The notes under the pieces were generated by a model, which saw only the letters and a list, made by a program, of their open reading frames with translations, was not told the DNA's origin and made no database searches. A stretch of DNA of 64,000 nucleotides from Trebonia sp963777905. Its GTDB lineage: Bacteria; Actinomycetota; Actinomycetes; Streptosporangiales; Streptosporangiaceae. A program made the translations under genes and the position numbers. This document shows, piece by piece, positions 44,053-51,774 of the stretch. Each line of letters starts with the position of its first letter. The stretch's first letter is position 1. The DNA is taken from assembly GCA_963777905.1 (NCBI GenBank), contig CAVZSM010000010.1, positions 124,001 to 188,000 of the forward strand. The letters run 5' to 3'.

Positions 44053-45643
44053 ATGTGCACCGCAGACGGCCAGGGTTTGGGCAGTGTCGCGGAGGCGCTG
44101 CGGATGACGCGCGCCGGACTGGACTACCTGAACGGCCCGGGTGCCGGGGAGCTGGATGCCGCCGCGTGCGGGTCGGTGCTGCGGTCGCTGGGTGAGATCG
44201 AGGCGACGTTCACCGCCGCGCACGCCGTCTGTGCTGGCCCGGTTCGACGCTGCTGACGCGCATGACTGCGACGGGTACGGTAGCTCCGCGACGTGGCTGA
44301 CCGCGATGGCGGACATGACGCCGCGGGACGCTAAGGTCAAGATGCGGCGAGATGCGGCTGCTGCGCGCCCACCCCGATATGGCCGCCGCCCTGGCCGCCA
44401 AGGACATCTCCAAGTCGTAGGCACTGGCGATCGCCGAGTGGACGAAGAAGCTGCCCGCCGAGCTGCGCGCGGAGACGATCAAGATCCTGGTGCAGGCCGC
44501 TCAGGCCGGGGCGTCGCTGGATGACCTGCGGATGATCGCCGGCGTCGCGCTGGAGCGGTGGCGCGCGTCGCGGCCGGACGGCGATGACGACGGGTTCGAC
44601 GACCGGTACGTGCAGGCCGCGACCACGTTCGGCGGCGCGGGCGTGATCCGCGGCAACCTGACCCCGGAATGCGCCGCCGCCGTGCAGGCGGTGCTGGAGG
44701 CGCTCGGCAAGAAGGCCGGCGTCCGAGGATCCCCGGACCGAGGGGCAGCGGTTCCACGACGCGCTGCAGGCCGGGCTGTGAGCTGCTGATCGGCGCGAAG
44801 ATGGTGCCGGACCGGGCGGGCGCGGACACCCATGTCGCGGTGCACATCCCGTTCCCGGAGCTGCGGCAGCGCCCCGGCGCGCCGGAGGCCGAGGAAGTGT
44901 GGCTGCGCGGCGCGGCCGGCGAGCCGGGCTACCTGACCGGCAAGGACGCCGAGGCGGCCGCCTGTGACGCGGTGGCCGAACCGGTGGTGACCGGGCACGC
45001 GGACATGCGGGTGGTCGATAAGATCATCGCGCTCGCGCTGGCCGCGGCCGGCATCACCCTGGACGGCGCGGACCCGGACCCGGACGGCGACGGCGACGAC
45101 GACGCGGGCCCGGACGATAGTCACCACTCGTGGGGTATCGCAGGCGGCGGACCGCGGGCCGCGTCCCGCGCCCGGAGCCGGGCCCGCCAGCGGTTCACCC
45201 CCGACGCGATGCAGGCGCTGCGGTACGCCATCGCCCGGCTGGCCATCGACTTCGTCTCCGGCCCGGCCGGCCTGGCCGGCTGGCTGCGCACCACCCTGCT
45301 CGCCCCCCCGTACAACACGCCGTCGCTGCCGCTGGACATCGGCTACTCCGACTCCATCCCGGCCAGCATCCGCCGCGCCGTCCAGCTCCGCGACCGCGGC
45401 TGCGCCTGGCCGCGGTGCGGGAGACCCGCCGCCTGGTGCGACGTGCACCACCTGCAGCACAAGAAAGACGGCGGCAAGACCGCCGTGAGCGAGTGCGTGC
45501 TGCTGTGCCAGTTCCACCACGACATCTGCATCCACCGCCGCGGCTGGCGGCTCATCCTGCACCCCGACGGCACCACCACGGCCTACGGACCCGACGGGCA
45601 GGTGCTGCACAGCCACTCACCGCCCACCCTTCGAGCGGGCTGA
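44053..45643 (+). pseudogene. Decayed DUF222-HNH endonuclease (13E12 repeat family)
   Basis: Remnant of a gene that would encode roughly 500 residues. Frame 1 covers 44053 to about 44230 (LGSVAEALRMTRAGLDYLNGPG). A shift leads to RFDAADAHDCDGYGSSATWLTAMADMTP, another to KDISKS followed by an in-frame TAG near 44418, then LAIAEWTKKLPAELRAETIK and LERWRASRPDGDDDG. A further shift near 44745 leads to the intact end. That end has the HNH nuclease core CAWPRCGRPAAWCDVHH, then CQFHHDICIHRRGW. At least three frameshifts and one stop make it non-functional as one protein, though the C-terminal HNH half (from about 44790) remains open. Confidence 0.85.
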
Positions 45644-45677
45644 GCCCCTTACGGGGAGCAGCCATGGTGCCGTGGGA

Positions 45678-46214
45678 CTATGACAGTTCTTTGCCCATCA
45701 GCGTGCACATGGTCTCGTAGCGGAAGATGGATCCGTCGGGAGCCTGCTCGTCCCAGGACTCGGATGCCCGTCCGTAGGCGACGTAGCCGAGCCGGTCGTA
45801 CAGCGCGCGTGCCCGCGGGTTGGATTCTTCGACGCCCAGTTCGGCCCGGTACAGGCCACGGGCGAGGATGCGCTGCTCCGCCGCGTGGATGAGGATGGTG
45901 CCGATCCCGCACGACTGCAGCGCCCCGTGAACGGCCAGTTGCCATAGCGTTCCCGCTCCGGGGCTCTCGGCATAGTCGATCCCGCCGAGCGCTACCGGCA
46001 GCCCCGACGGCGGGCAGACGGCGAGATAGTCCACCTCGCCGCGCCGGGCTCGCTCCAGCGCCCTGGCGATGCTCGTCAGATGGGTCGCTGACCCGGACCA
46101 CGCACATGACGGCAGATCCTCTGTGGTCAGGTCCCGGATCGTCAGTGGTATCACGACTTCGGTCGCGGAGCGCGCCATAGGTCCACTGTTGACCACGGCA
46201 CCGGCAGCCGTCAC
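45678..46214 (-). CDS. GNAT family N-acetyltransferase
   Basis: Acetyltransferase of 178 residues from GTG 46214, or 166 from ATG 46178 (MARSATEVV). The core has VALGGIDYAESPGAGTLWQLAV, the acetyl-CoA loop LQSCGIGTILIHAAEQRI and the motif-B helix VEESNPRARALYDRLGYVAYG. It is followed downstream by the HNH remnant on the other strand. It lies next to another GNAT gene in the same direction with a 14-bp gap, but the sequences are not close paralogues. Confidence 0.88.
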   Translation of the reverse strand: MTAAGAVVNSGPMARSATEVVIPLTIRDLTTEDLPSCAWSGSATHLTSIARALERARRGEVDYLAVCPPSGLPVALGGIDYAESPGAGTLWQLAVHGALQSCGIGTILIHAAEQRILARGLYRAELGVEESNPRARALYDRLGYVAYGRASESWDEQAPDGSIFRYETMCTLMGKELS

Positions 46215-46228
46215 CAGGTTTTACCTGC

Positions 46229-46780
46229 CTAGCCCGCGAGGGGGTCAGGGTCGGTACGCAGGCGACTGTAGAGGTAGCCGTCGCGCCACTGGCCCGCACG
46301 GAACTCGGCCGCGCGTACGACGCCTTCGAGGGTGAACCCGGCCTTTTCCAGTGACCGCTGCTCCGCGGCGTTCTCGGCATGCGTGGCTGCCTCGATTCGC
46401 TGCACTGGCGTGTGCTCGAACAGGTATGAGCAGAACATCGCCTGCGCGCGCCAGCCGATGCCCTGGCCGCGCCACTCCGGCAGCAGCGCGATGCCGATCT
46501 CCCAGCAATACCCCTGGGAGCCGTGCAACCGCCTCCGGTAGGACACCAGGCCAGCCAGTTCCCCGCCCGGCTCGGTTCCCGCCGCCACCTCCACGATCAG
46601 CCGGCCGTCGTCCTCGCCGAGATAGCTGTCGGTATCGAATCTGCGCTGGACGGCCTTCGGATCGCGGAACCCGGACCAGTCCAGCCCTATCAGGCCCGGC
46701 TCGACCGCGAAGCGACGGAACATGTCCAGGTCGGCCTCGGTGACGGGCCGCAGCCTGATCTCGGGCGAGTGACGTGCCAT
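46229..46780 (-). CDS. GNAT acetyltransferase, RimJ/RimL type
   Basis: Protein of 183 residues. The N-terminus IRLRPVTEADLDMFRRF, the acetyl-CoA site EIGIALLPEWRGQGIGWRAQAMFCSYLFE, and ATHAENAAEQRSLEKAGFTLEGVVR are hallmarks of RimJ/RimL-like acetyltransferases that modify protein N-termini or small amines. A C-terminal RDGYLYSRL matches the family end. The gene is divergent from the MFS gene and its upstream region includes the 38-bp palindrome. Confidence 0.92.
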   Translation of the reverse strand: MARHSPEIRLRPVTEADLDMFRRFAVEPGLIGLDWSGFRDPKAVQRRFDTDSYLGEDDGRLIVEVAAGTEPGGELAGLVSYRRRLHGSQGYCWEIGIALLPEWRGQGIGWRAQAMFCSYLFEHTPVQRIEAATHAENAAEQRSLEKAGFTLEGVVRAAEFRAGQWRDGYLYSRLRTDPDPLAG

Positions 46781-46945
46781 GCGTATCCCTTCCTGATTCC
46801 TAGGTCGGCGGCCCCCAAGGGCTCACGCCTGCACGCTAGCGCGGCACGCCAGCCGCGGTCAGGACCCGAACAGCCACTTGCTAGCCCACCCGTCAGAACA
46901 GGTCACGCCGTAACAGCCGCCAGCAGGAGATTTGCTTCCGAAAAG

Positions 46946-46983
46946 CTTCTGTACTAGAACTAATATTAGTTCTAGTACAGAAG
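46946..46983. promoter_or_regulatory. 38-bp perfect palindrome upstream of the MFS-MarR operon
   Basis: The 19-bp arms CTTCTGTACTAGAACTAAT and their exact complement meet with no spacer. The site is strikingly AT-rich for this genome. It lies 39 bp before the first usable MFS start. It is probably the operator of the MarR protein encoded at the end of the same operon. Confidence 0.75.
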
Positions 46984-47021
46984 TAATCAGAGGGAGACTT
47001 GCTGAACACGATGGGCCGCTC

Positions 47022-48476
47022 GTGGTGACCTTGCTGCGCGAGCCGGCCAGGCCGGCCGCGATCCGTGAGCATCGCCTCGCGCCGTGGTTCGCGGTTGGCA
47101 CGGTGTGTTTCGGCGCGTTCATGGGCCAGCTCGACGCGAGCGTCGTGACGGTGGCGTTTCCCGCGCTGCAACGGCAGTTCGGTGCCGGCCTGGCGGCCGT
47201 GCAGTGGATCTCCCTCGCGTACCTGCTGGCGCTGACGACGCTGCTCGTGCCGGCCGGCCGCTGGTCCGACCGGGCTGGCCGCAAGCTGCTGTACCTCTAC
47301 GGGTTCGTGGTGTTCGCCGCCGCGTCGGCGGGCTGCGGCCTGGCGACCTCGATCGGCATGCTGATCGCGTTGCGGCTGGTCCAGGCGGTCGGCGCGGCGA
47401 TGCTGCAGGCGAACAGCGTGGCGCTGGTGGTCACCAGCATGCCAGCGCGAAAGCGCCGGGCGGCGCTGGGCGTGCAGGCGGCCGCGCAGGCCGTCGGCCT
47501 CGCGTCCGGCCCGGTGCTTGGCGGCCTGATCGTGGCCGCGGCGGGCTGGCGCTGGGTGTTCTTCCTCAACGTCCCCGTGGGTGTGATCGCGGTCGCGGCC
47601 GGGGTGTTCCTGCTGCCCCGCACGCGACGGCGCGCGGAATCCCGGGGCACCGACCCGGCCGGGATGGTCTTGCTCGCGGTCTCGACGACAGCCGGCATGC
47701 TGGCCATCTCTTCCCTCTCCGGGCTGGGCATGCCGGCCTGGGCGGTGGCCTGCTGCGCGGCCGGCGCCGTGGTCGCCGCGGCGGCGCTGTGGCGGCAGGA
47801 GCGGCGCTCCGCCGCGCCATTGCTCGACCTCCCGTCGCTAGCGGCGAGCGGGACCGCGCGGGCGCTTGCCGGCGCGCTCTGCTCCTACCTTGTGCTGTTC
47901 GGGCCGCTGGTGCTGTTCCCCCAGGTCGTGTCGGCCCAGGGCGGCAGCGCCCTGGCGGCGGGCCTGCTGCTCACCTCGCTGCCCGCCGGGTTCGGGGCCG
48001 CCGCCGTGCTCGGGGACCGGCTGCTTCCCGCGCACTGGCCGAACAGCCGCCGCTGCGCCGTCGGCGGCGCGCTCGCGTCAGGCTGCGCCGCGGCGCTCGC
48101 GGTGCCCGCGCCCCATCCGGTATCGGTGGTGCTGCTCGGCCTGCTCGGGGCCGGCCTTGGCGTCTATACTCCGGCGAACAACGCCGAGATCATGACCGCG
48201 CTGCCCGCCGGGGACGCGGCTGCGGCAGGCGGGATGGTGAACATGACCCGGGGGATCGGCACGGCACTCGGCGTGGCCGTGGTGGCGCTCGGGCTGCACG
48301 CCGGAGCGCTCCTTGACCATTCCGGCGTCAGGACAGGTCAAGGGACTCAAGGGGCAGGGCAAGAGGTGGCGATGGCCGCGCTCGCCGCGGTCGCCCTGGC
48401 GGCCGCCTGGGCGGGAATGACCGCCAGCGGCTCGCGAAGCAGGCCAGGCAGCCAGGCCGGGGCGGGACCGGCGTGA
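47022..48476 (+). CDS. MFS drug efflux transporter (DHA2-like)
   Basis: Proton-coupled exporter of 484 residues with about 14 helices. Motif A-like GRWSDRAGRKLLYLYGF, the helix-4/5 segment RLVQAVGAAMLQANSVALV and motif C AAQAVGLASGPVLGG identify a DHA2-type drug:H+ antiporter. The first in-frame GTG codons are at 47022 and 47025, both far from AGGGAG at 46991-46996, so the start is uncertain. A five-codon mini-ORF (ATG 47011, MGRSW) ends over the second GTG and could assist coupling. The stop overlaps the MarR start. Confidence 0.88.
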   Translation: MVTLLREPARPAAIREHRLAPWFAVGTVCFGAFMGQLDASVVTVAFPALQRQFGAGLAAVQWISLAYLLALTTLLVPAGRWSDRAGRKLLYLYGFVVFAAASAGCGLATSIGMLIALRLVQAVGAAMLQANSVALVVTSMPARKRRAALGVQAAAQAVGLASGPVLGGLIVAAAGWRWVFFLNVPVGVIAVAAGVFLLPRTRRRAESRGTDPAGMVLLAVSTTAGMLAISSLSGLGMPAWAVACCAAGAVVAAAALWRQERRSAAPLLDLPSLAASGTARALAGALCSYLVLFGPLVLFPQVVSAQGGSALAAGLLLTSLPAGFGAAAVLGDRLLPAHWPNSRRCAVGGALASGCAAALAVPAPHPVSVVLLGLLGAGLGVYTPANNAEIMTALPAGDAAAAGGMVNMTRGIGTALGVAVVALGLHAGALLDHSGVRTGQGTQGAGQEVAMAALAAVALAAAWAGMTASGSRSRPGSQAGAGPA

Positions 48477-48946
48477 ATTCCGCAGGCGAGCCCGCGCCGC
48501 CGCCCGCTGGCCTGGCGGAGGGAATCGCCCGGCTGCGCCGCGCCTTGCGACGCGGCGCCCGCGCCGCAGATCCCGGCAACACGCTGGCCGTCGCCCAGCT
48601 GGAACTGCTCGCCGCGCTGGCCGAACATCCCGGTGCCCGCCCCGGCCAGCTCGCCCGCCGCCTGAACATGCGGCCCAACACCGTCACCACCATCGTCAAC
48701 GCGCTGAGCGCGCGCGGCATGGTGCGCCGCGTCGCCGCCGAAGACGACCACCGCGCCGTTGAGCTGACCGTGACGGACAGCGGCCAGCAGGCCGTCCTGG
48801 CCTGGCAGGCCACCAACGCGGCCGTGCTGAACCTGGCGCTGTCCGCGCTGACGCCCAGGCAGCGGCGGGCGCTGGCCGCCGCGGTCCCGGCGCTCGACGC
48901 CCTGGCGCGCGCGGTCGACCGGCTGGCCGACACCCAGGGCACGTAA
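48473..48946 (+). CDS. MarR family transcriptional regulator
   Basis: Winged-helix regulator of 157 residues. The pattern ALAEHPGARPGQLARRLNMRPNTVTTIVNALSARGMVRR and the wing AAEDDHRAVELTVTDSGQQ (described in parts) give the recognition helix and wing of MarR. Its GTG overlaps the stop of the MFS gene, so repressor and pump are produced together. The strong palindrome in front of the operon is its probable target. The ligand is likely a substrate of the pump. Confidence 0.92.
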   Translation: MNSAGEPAPPPAGLAEGIARLRRALRRGARAADPGNTLAVAQLELLAALAEHPGARPGQLARRLNMRPNTVTTIVNALSARGMVRRVAAEDDHRAVELTVTDSGQQAVLAWQATNAAVLNLALSALTPRQRRALAAAVPALDALARAVDRLADTQGT

Positions 48947-49050
48947 CCCCCGCCCGCGTTTCCTGGTGCCCCGGGCCGCGCGGTTACGCCCGTAACGGAG
49001 ACAATGGCCCGAGCGAGCCAACGGCGCGTCCGGAAGGGGGCCAGGTCAAC

Positions 49051-49449
49051 ATGTCACGGTCCGGGCGTTTCGCCGCGTGGTGGCCGGGAGGGGGTGCAGA
49101 CCCCGGGGAGGGCCACGAGCCCGACCCGAGGTTCACGTTCGCCAACGAGCGCACGTTCCTGGCCTGGAGCCGGACAGCGCTCGCGCTCGTGGTGGCCGGG
49201 CTCGGCATCGTGCAGTTGCTGCCGCCGTTTCCCCGCGTCCCGATCGGCCGCCACCTGCTGGGGGTCCCGCTCATCGTGCTCGGCGCGGTGCTCGCGATCG
49301 TCGCGTACGGCGAATGGGTGCGGAACCAGCGCGCGCTGCGCCGCGGCGACCCGCTGCCGCGCTCGGTCATGCCGTGGATCCTCGCCGCCACGATCGCCGG
49401 AGTAGCGGTCATCTCCGCGATCGTCCTGCTGATCTCGGCGCTCCGATGA
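49051..49449 (+). CDS. DUF202 (YidH) family membrane protein
   Basis: Small membrane protein of 132 residues. The DUF202 signature FTFANERTFLAWSRTALALVVAGL lies at about 28-51, followed by two more helices (VLGAVLAIVAYGEWV and LAATIAGVAVISAIVLL). The function of the family is unknown. The stop overlaps the start of a second DUF202 gene, so the two products may form a heteromer. GGAAGGGGG precedes the ATG. Confidence 0.88.
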   Translation: MSRSGRFAAWWPGGGADPGEGHEPDPRFTFANERTFLAWSRTALALVVAGLGIVQLLPPFPRVPIGRHLLGVPLIVLGAVLAIVAYGEWVRNQRALRRGDPLPRSVMPWILAATIAGVAVISAIVLLISALR

Positions 49450-49811
49450 CCGACCCCGAGCCGAGCGACCCCGAGCCGAGCGATACCGCGGCGAGCGAAA
49501 CCGAGGAAGGCGACGCCGGCCTGGCGCTCGAGCGCACGTCGCTGTCCTGGACCAGAACCGCCCTGTCCTTCGCTGCCCTCGGCGGCGTCATGCTCAAGGA
49601 AAACGTGATCACGGGCTTGATCATCCTCGCGGTCGTCCCGCTGATCTGGCGTCTCGGCCGGCTGCCGAGAAGCGGTTCTACCCTCGGCGCGCTGCCCACC
49701 GTCGGCGGCAGGCGCATCCGTATGATCACCGTGTCCATCGTCGGGGTGTCGCTGCTCTCCCTGCTCGTCGCCGTGCTAGGCCCCTCTGTCCCGGGCGCTC
49801 TGCACCGCTAG
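49446..49811 (+). CDS. DUF202 family membrane protein, second copy
   Basis: Protein of 121 residues starting at the ATG that overlaps the preceding stop (ATGA). An acidic, repeated N-terminus (PEPSDPEPSD) leads into ALERTSLSWTRTALSFAALGGVML, the DUF202 core, and two further helices. The pair of overlapping DUF202 genes is common in actinobacteria. Longer upstream frames are shadows of the first gene. Confidence 0.87.
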   Translation: MTDPEPSDPEPSDTAASETEEGDAGLALERTSLSWTRTALSFAALGGVMLKENVITGLIILAVVPLIWRLGRLPRSGSTLGALPTVGGRRIRMITVSIVGVSLLSLLVAVLGPSVPGALHR

Positions 49812-49828
49812 CCGTGCATAGTTGGTCC

Positions 49829-50275
49829 ATGACGAAGCGACCCCGGCCGCGCACGGCCGAACTGCTCGACCTCGCGCCGCATCCCGAGGGCGGCTGGTAC
49901 CGGGAGACGTGGCGCGCCGGCCCGGCGTCGCACCCCGACGGCTACCCAGGCCTGCGCGCCGCCGCCACCGGGATCTACTTCCTGCTCGCTCCCGGCGAGG
50001 AATCCCGCTGGCACCGCGTCAGGTCGGACGAGGTATGGCTCTGGCACGCCGGCGGCCCGCTGCTCATGCTCGACGGCGGTGACGGCGGCCGGCCGTCCGG
50101 GCAGCCGGAAACCACGACACTAGGGCCGGGCCTCGAGACGGGCCAGGTCCCGCAGCACGTCGTTCCGGGCGGTCACTGGCAGGCCGCCCGCCCGGCCGCC
50201 GGCGAAGAAGTGCTGGTCAGCTGCGTGGTGGCGCCGGGCTTCGACTTCGCGGACTTCACCCTGCACGAAACGTAA
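49829..50275 (+). CDS. Cupin domain protein (DUF985)
   Basis: Single-domain cupin of 148 residues. LDLAPHPEGGWYRETWR opens the DUF985 family. TGIYFLLAPGEESRWHRVRSDEVWLWHAGGPL (in parts ESRWHRV, EVWLWHAG) holds the metal-binding His/Glu motif. The C-terminal LVSCVVAPGFDFADFTL closes the barrel. The ATG at 49829 has CATAGT six bases upstream, a leaderless pattern. DUF985 members may be sugar-binding or epimerase-like, but the activity is unproven. Confidence 0.9.
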   Translation: MTKRPRPRTAELLDLAPHPEGGWYRETWRAGPASHPDGYPGLRAAATGIYFLLAPGEESRWHRVRSDEVWLWHAGGPLLMLDGGDGGRPSGQPETTTLGPGLETGQVPQHVVPGGHWQAARPAAGEEVLVSCVVAPGFDFADFTLHET

Positions 50276-50477
50276 GGAAATCCTTTTCCCAGCATCCGTC
50301 ACCTGGTCGCCCGCCCCAGCAGGGACCTGGTAAACCCGGCGAGCGCCGGCAAATCCCCAGGTAACTGGTTGGATATACGTCAGCTGACGGATGTTTCCGC
50401 GTGCAAATTGCAGCAGTATTTGTCACGCAACTGGCACTTCTCCAGCGCCAGCCCGTCCGCGCGAACGGAGCAAGCTG
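50276..50477. promoter_or_regulatory. Regulatory gap upstream of the MazG-like gene
   Basis: Contains a perfect 12-bp palindrome CGTCAGCTGACG (50378-50389) preceded by GATATAC, and an inverted pair CATCCGTCA / TGACGGATG about 80 bp apart. A repressor site is possible. Confidence 0.4.
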
Positions 50478-50939
50478 ATGGCCAGCGACCGGCCTGTCCC
50501 GTACGGCATCGGCAGCGACACCTGGCCTGGCTTGTCCCGGCTCGCCGCCGACGCCGCGCAGGTCGCCAGGGCCGCCGCCGCGATCATCAGCACCGGTAAC
50601 GATACAGATCAGGACGCGGCTGTCCAGCGCGAGAACCTGCAGGAACAGCTCGGAGACCTGCGCGCGGCCATCGACTACGTGATCGGCAAGAACGCCCTGG
50701 ACTGGGCCGCCGTCAACAGGCGCCGCGACCGCAAGCGCAGCCTGTACGAACGGGGCATCGACGAAGACCATCCTCCCTCGCCGGGCCAGCGTGACGACGA
50801 TGCGGCCGGGAGTCCCAGCCCGGCGCCGCACGGCCACGGCGCGGGCGACAACGGCCGCCCCGCTCCGCACCAGCACGCCTGCCCATCGAGGCCTGCCACC
50901 CGGTCCGCCCGCCACCCGTGGGCCCGAGCCGCAGATTAA
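50478..50939 (+). CDS. MazG-like protein lacking the usual acidic motif
   Basis: Protein of 153 residues from ATG 50478, which has GGAG at good spacing. The N-terminal 90 residues (YGIGSDTWPGLSRLAADAAQVARAAAAI, then LQEQLGDLRAAIDYVIGKN and RRRDRKRSLYERGIDED) align by eye with a small actinobacterial MazG-like family that normally reads WPGL-x-KL-x-EE-x-x-E. Here the EExxE positions are Ala/Asp/Gln, so Mg-dependent pyrophosphohydrolysis is unlikely by this site. The last 55 residues are Pro/His/Arg-rich and may be read-through past a lost stop. Confidence 0.65.
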   Translation: MASDRPVPYGIGSDTWPGLSRLAADAAQVARAAAAIISTGNDTDQDAAVQRENLQEQLGDLRAAIDYVIGKNALDWAAVNRRRDRKRSLYERGIDEDHPPSPGQRDDDAAGSPSPAPHGHGAGDNGRPAPHQHACPSRPATRSARHPWARAAD

Positions 50940-51774
50940 GCACATCGGGCCGTTCGCGTCAGCACAAGGCACTGGCTGCTTGCAGTTCGCCGAGCACTCG
51001 CTGCGCGAGTTCGCTGAAGTCGTCGCCGTTGGCCGCGTCGTTCCAGCGCTCGTAAGCGATCTCCCAGGCGGCACGTCCCCTTGGAGCCTGTCGATTGCGC
51101 AATCGACACCAATAGAGCAGGTCAATTGCGCAATCGACAGCCGCGGTCGGGCCGCGGTTGGCCGGCCTCCACATAGGGCGCAAAAGGCACCGATGAACTA
51201 GGACAAAAAGGACATAAACCGGGACGATTGCGCCCTATGTGGGGAACGCCGCACATCGCGACGGCGAAAGAGGCTCCTCCTGCCGTCCGAGCGGTTACAG
51301 ATCGTACGTCGCTTCGATCGTGAGGCGGCGTTTTGGGGTGTTGGCACGAACCGGTAGCGCAGGTCAATTGCGCAATCGGCAGGATCGTGTCCAGCGGCAG
51401 CCTGCACCAGGCGTCCCCAGTGCCTCTGCTGTCCATTACGCCGGGCACACGGAACCCGGCCAGGGGCTGTTTTGGGTTAGTGCTGGGGATTTGACTGCTC
51501 TGAGGGGTCAAATCCCCAGCACTAACGGGACTTGGTGAGGCTGTGAACTATGCGGCCTGCGGGGCGACGTCGCTCCTTTCGGAGCTCGTACGTCGCCTCG
51601 ATCGTGAGGCGGCGGCGTGCTGGGGCATTGGCACGCACCGATAGAGCAGGTCAATTGCGCAATCGACAGGTCGGCCGTGAGGGCGGAGCACCCTCGCCAG
51701 GCTGATAACAGCAAGAAGCGGCCGGCCAGGCTGCCGACGACAGGCGCCGGGCGCGGGCGAGCGCCCGCAGCGGG
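50940..51774. repeat. Palindrome-rich non-coding block
   Basis: 835 bp with no supported gene. It holds four copies of a 20-nt palindromic motif: TGTCGATTGCGCAATCGACA (51089-51108, perfect) and GTCAATTGCGCAATCGACAG-type copies at 51121-51140, 51363-51382 and 51650-51669. The last two close an imperfect direct repeat of about 82-85 bp (51302-51383 and 51586-51670). An inverted pair CCACATAGGGCGCAA / TTGCGCCCTATGTGG lies at 51169-51183 and 51228-51242. The dispersed ATAACAGCAAGAAG lies at 51705-51718. It may be a decayed mobile element or a set of protein-binding or RNA sites. Confidence 0.7.
51477..51525. terminator. 19-bp perfect stem-loop inside the palindrome block
   Basis: TTAGTGCTGGGGATTTGAC pairs perfectly with GTCAAATCCCCAGCACTAA across an 11-nt loop. 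It could be a terminator for transcription from either side or part of the repeat structure. Confidence 0.6.

Noticed and set aside
44669..45643. Intact stand-alone HNH endonuclease gene
   Set aside because: The frame starts in a sequence belonging to another frame of the DUF222 domain. The whole is better read as a decayed gene, though the HNH half remains open.
49077..49811. 244-residue frame covering both DUF202 genes
   Set aside because: Its first half is an out-of-frame reading of the first DUF202 gene. The ATGA overlap at 49446 gives the proper start of the second.
50256..51125. Minus-strand frame of 289 residues over the MazG-like gene
   Set aside because: Low-complexity Ala/Arg/Val composition and overlap with the better-supported plus-strand gene and palindromes.
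51089..51669. CRISPR array
   Set aside because: Only four palindromic copies with very unequal spacing (12 to about 267 bp), no uniform spacers, and no cas genes nearby.
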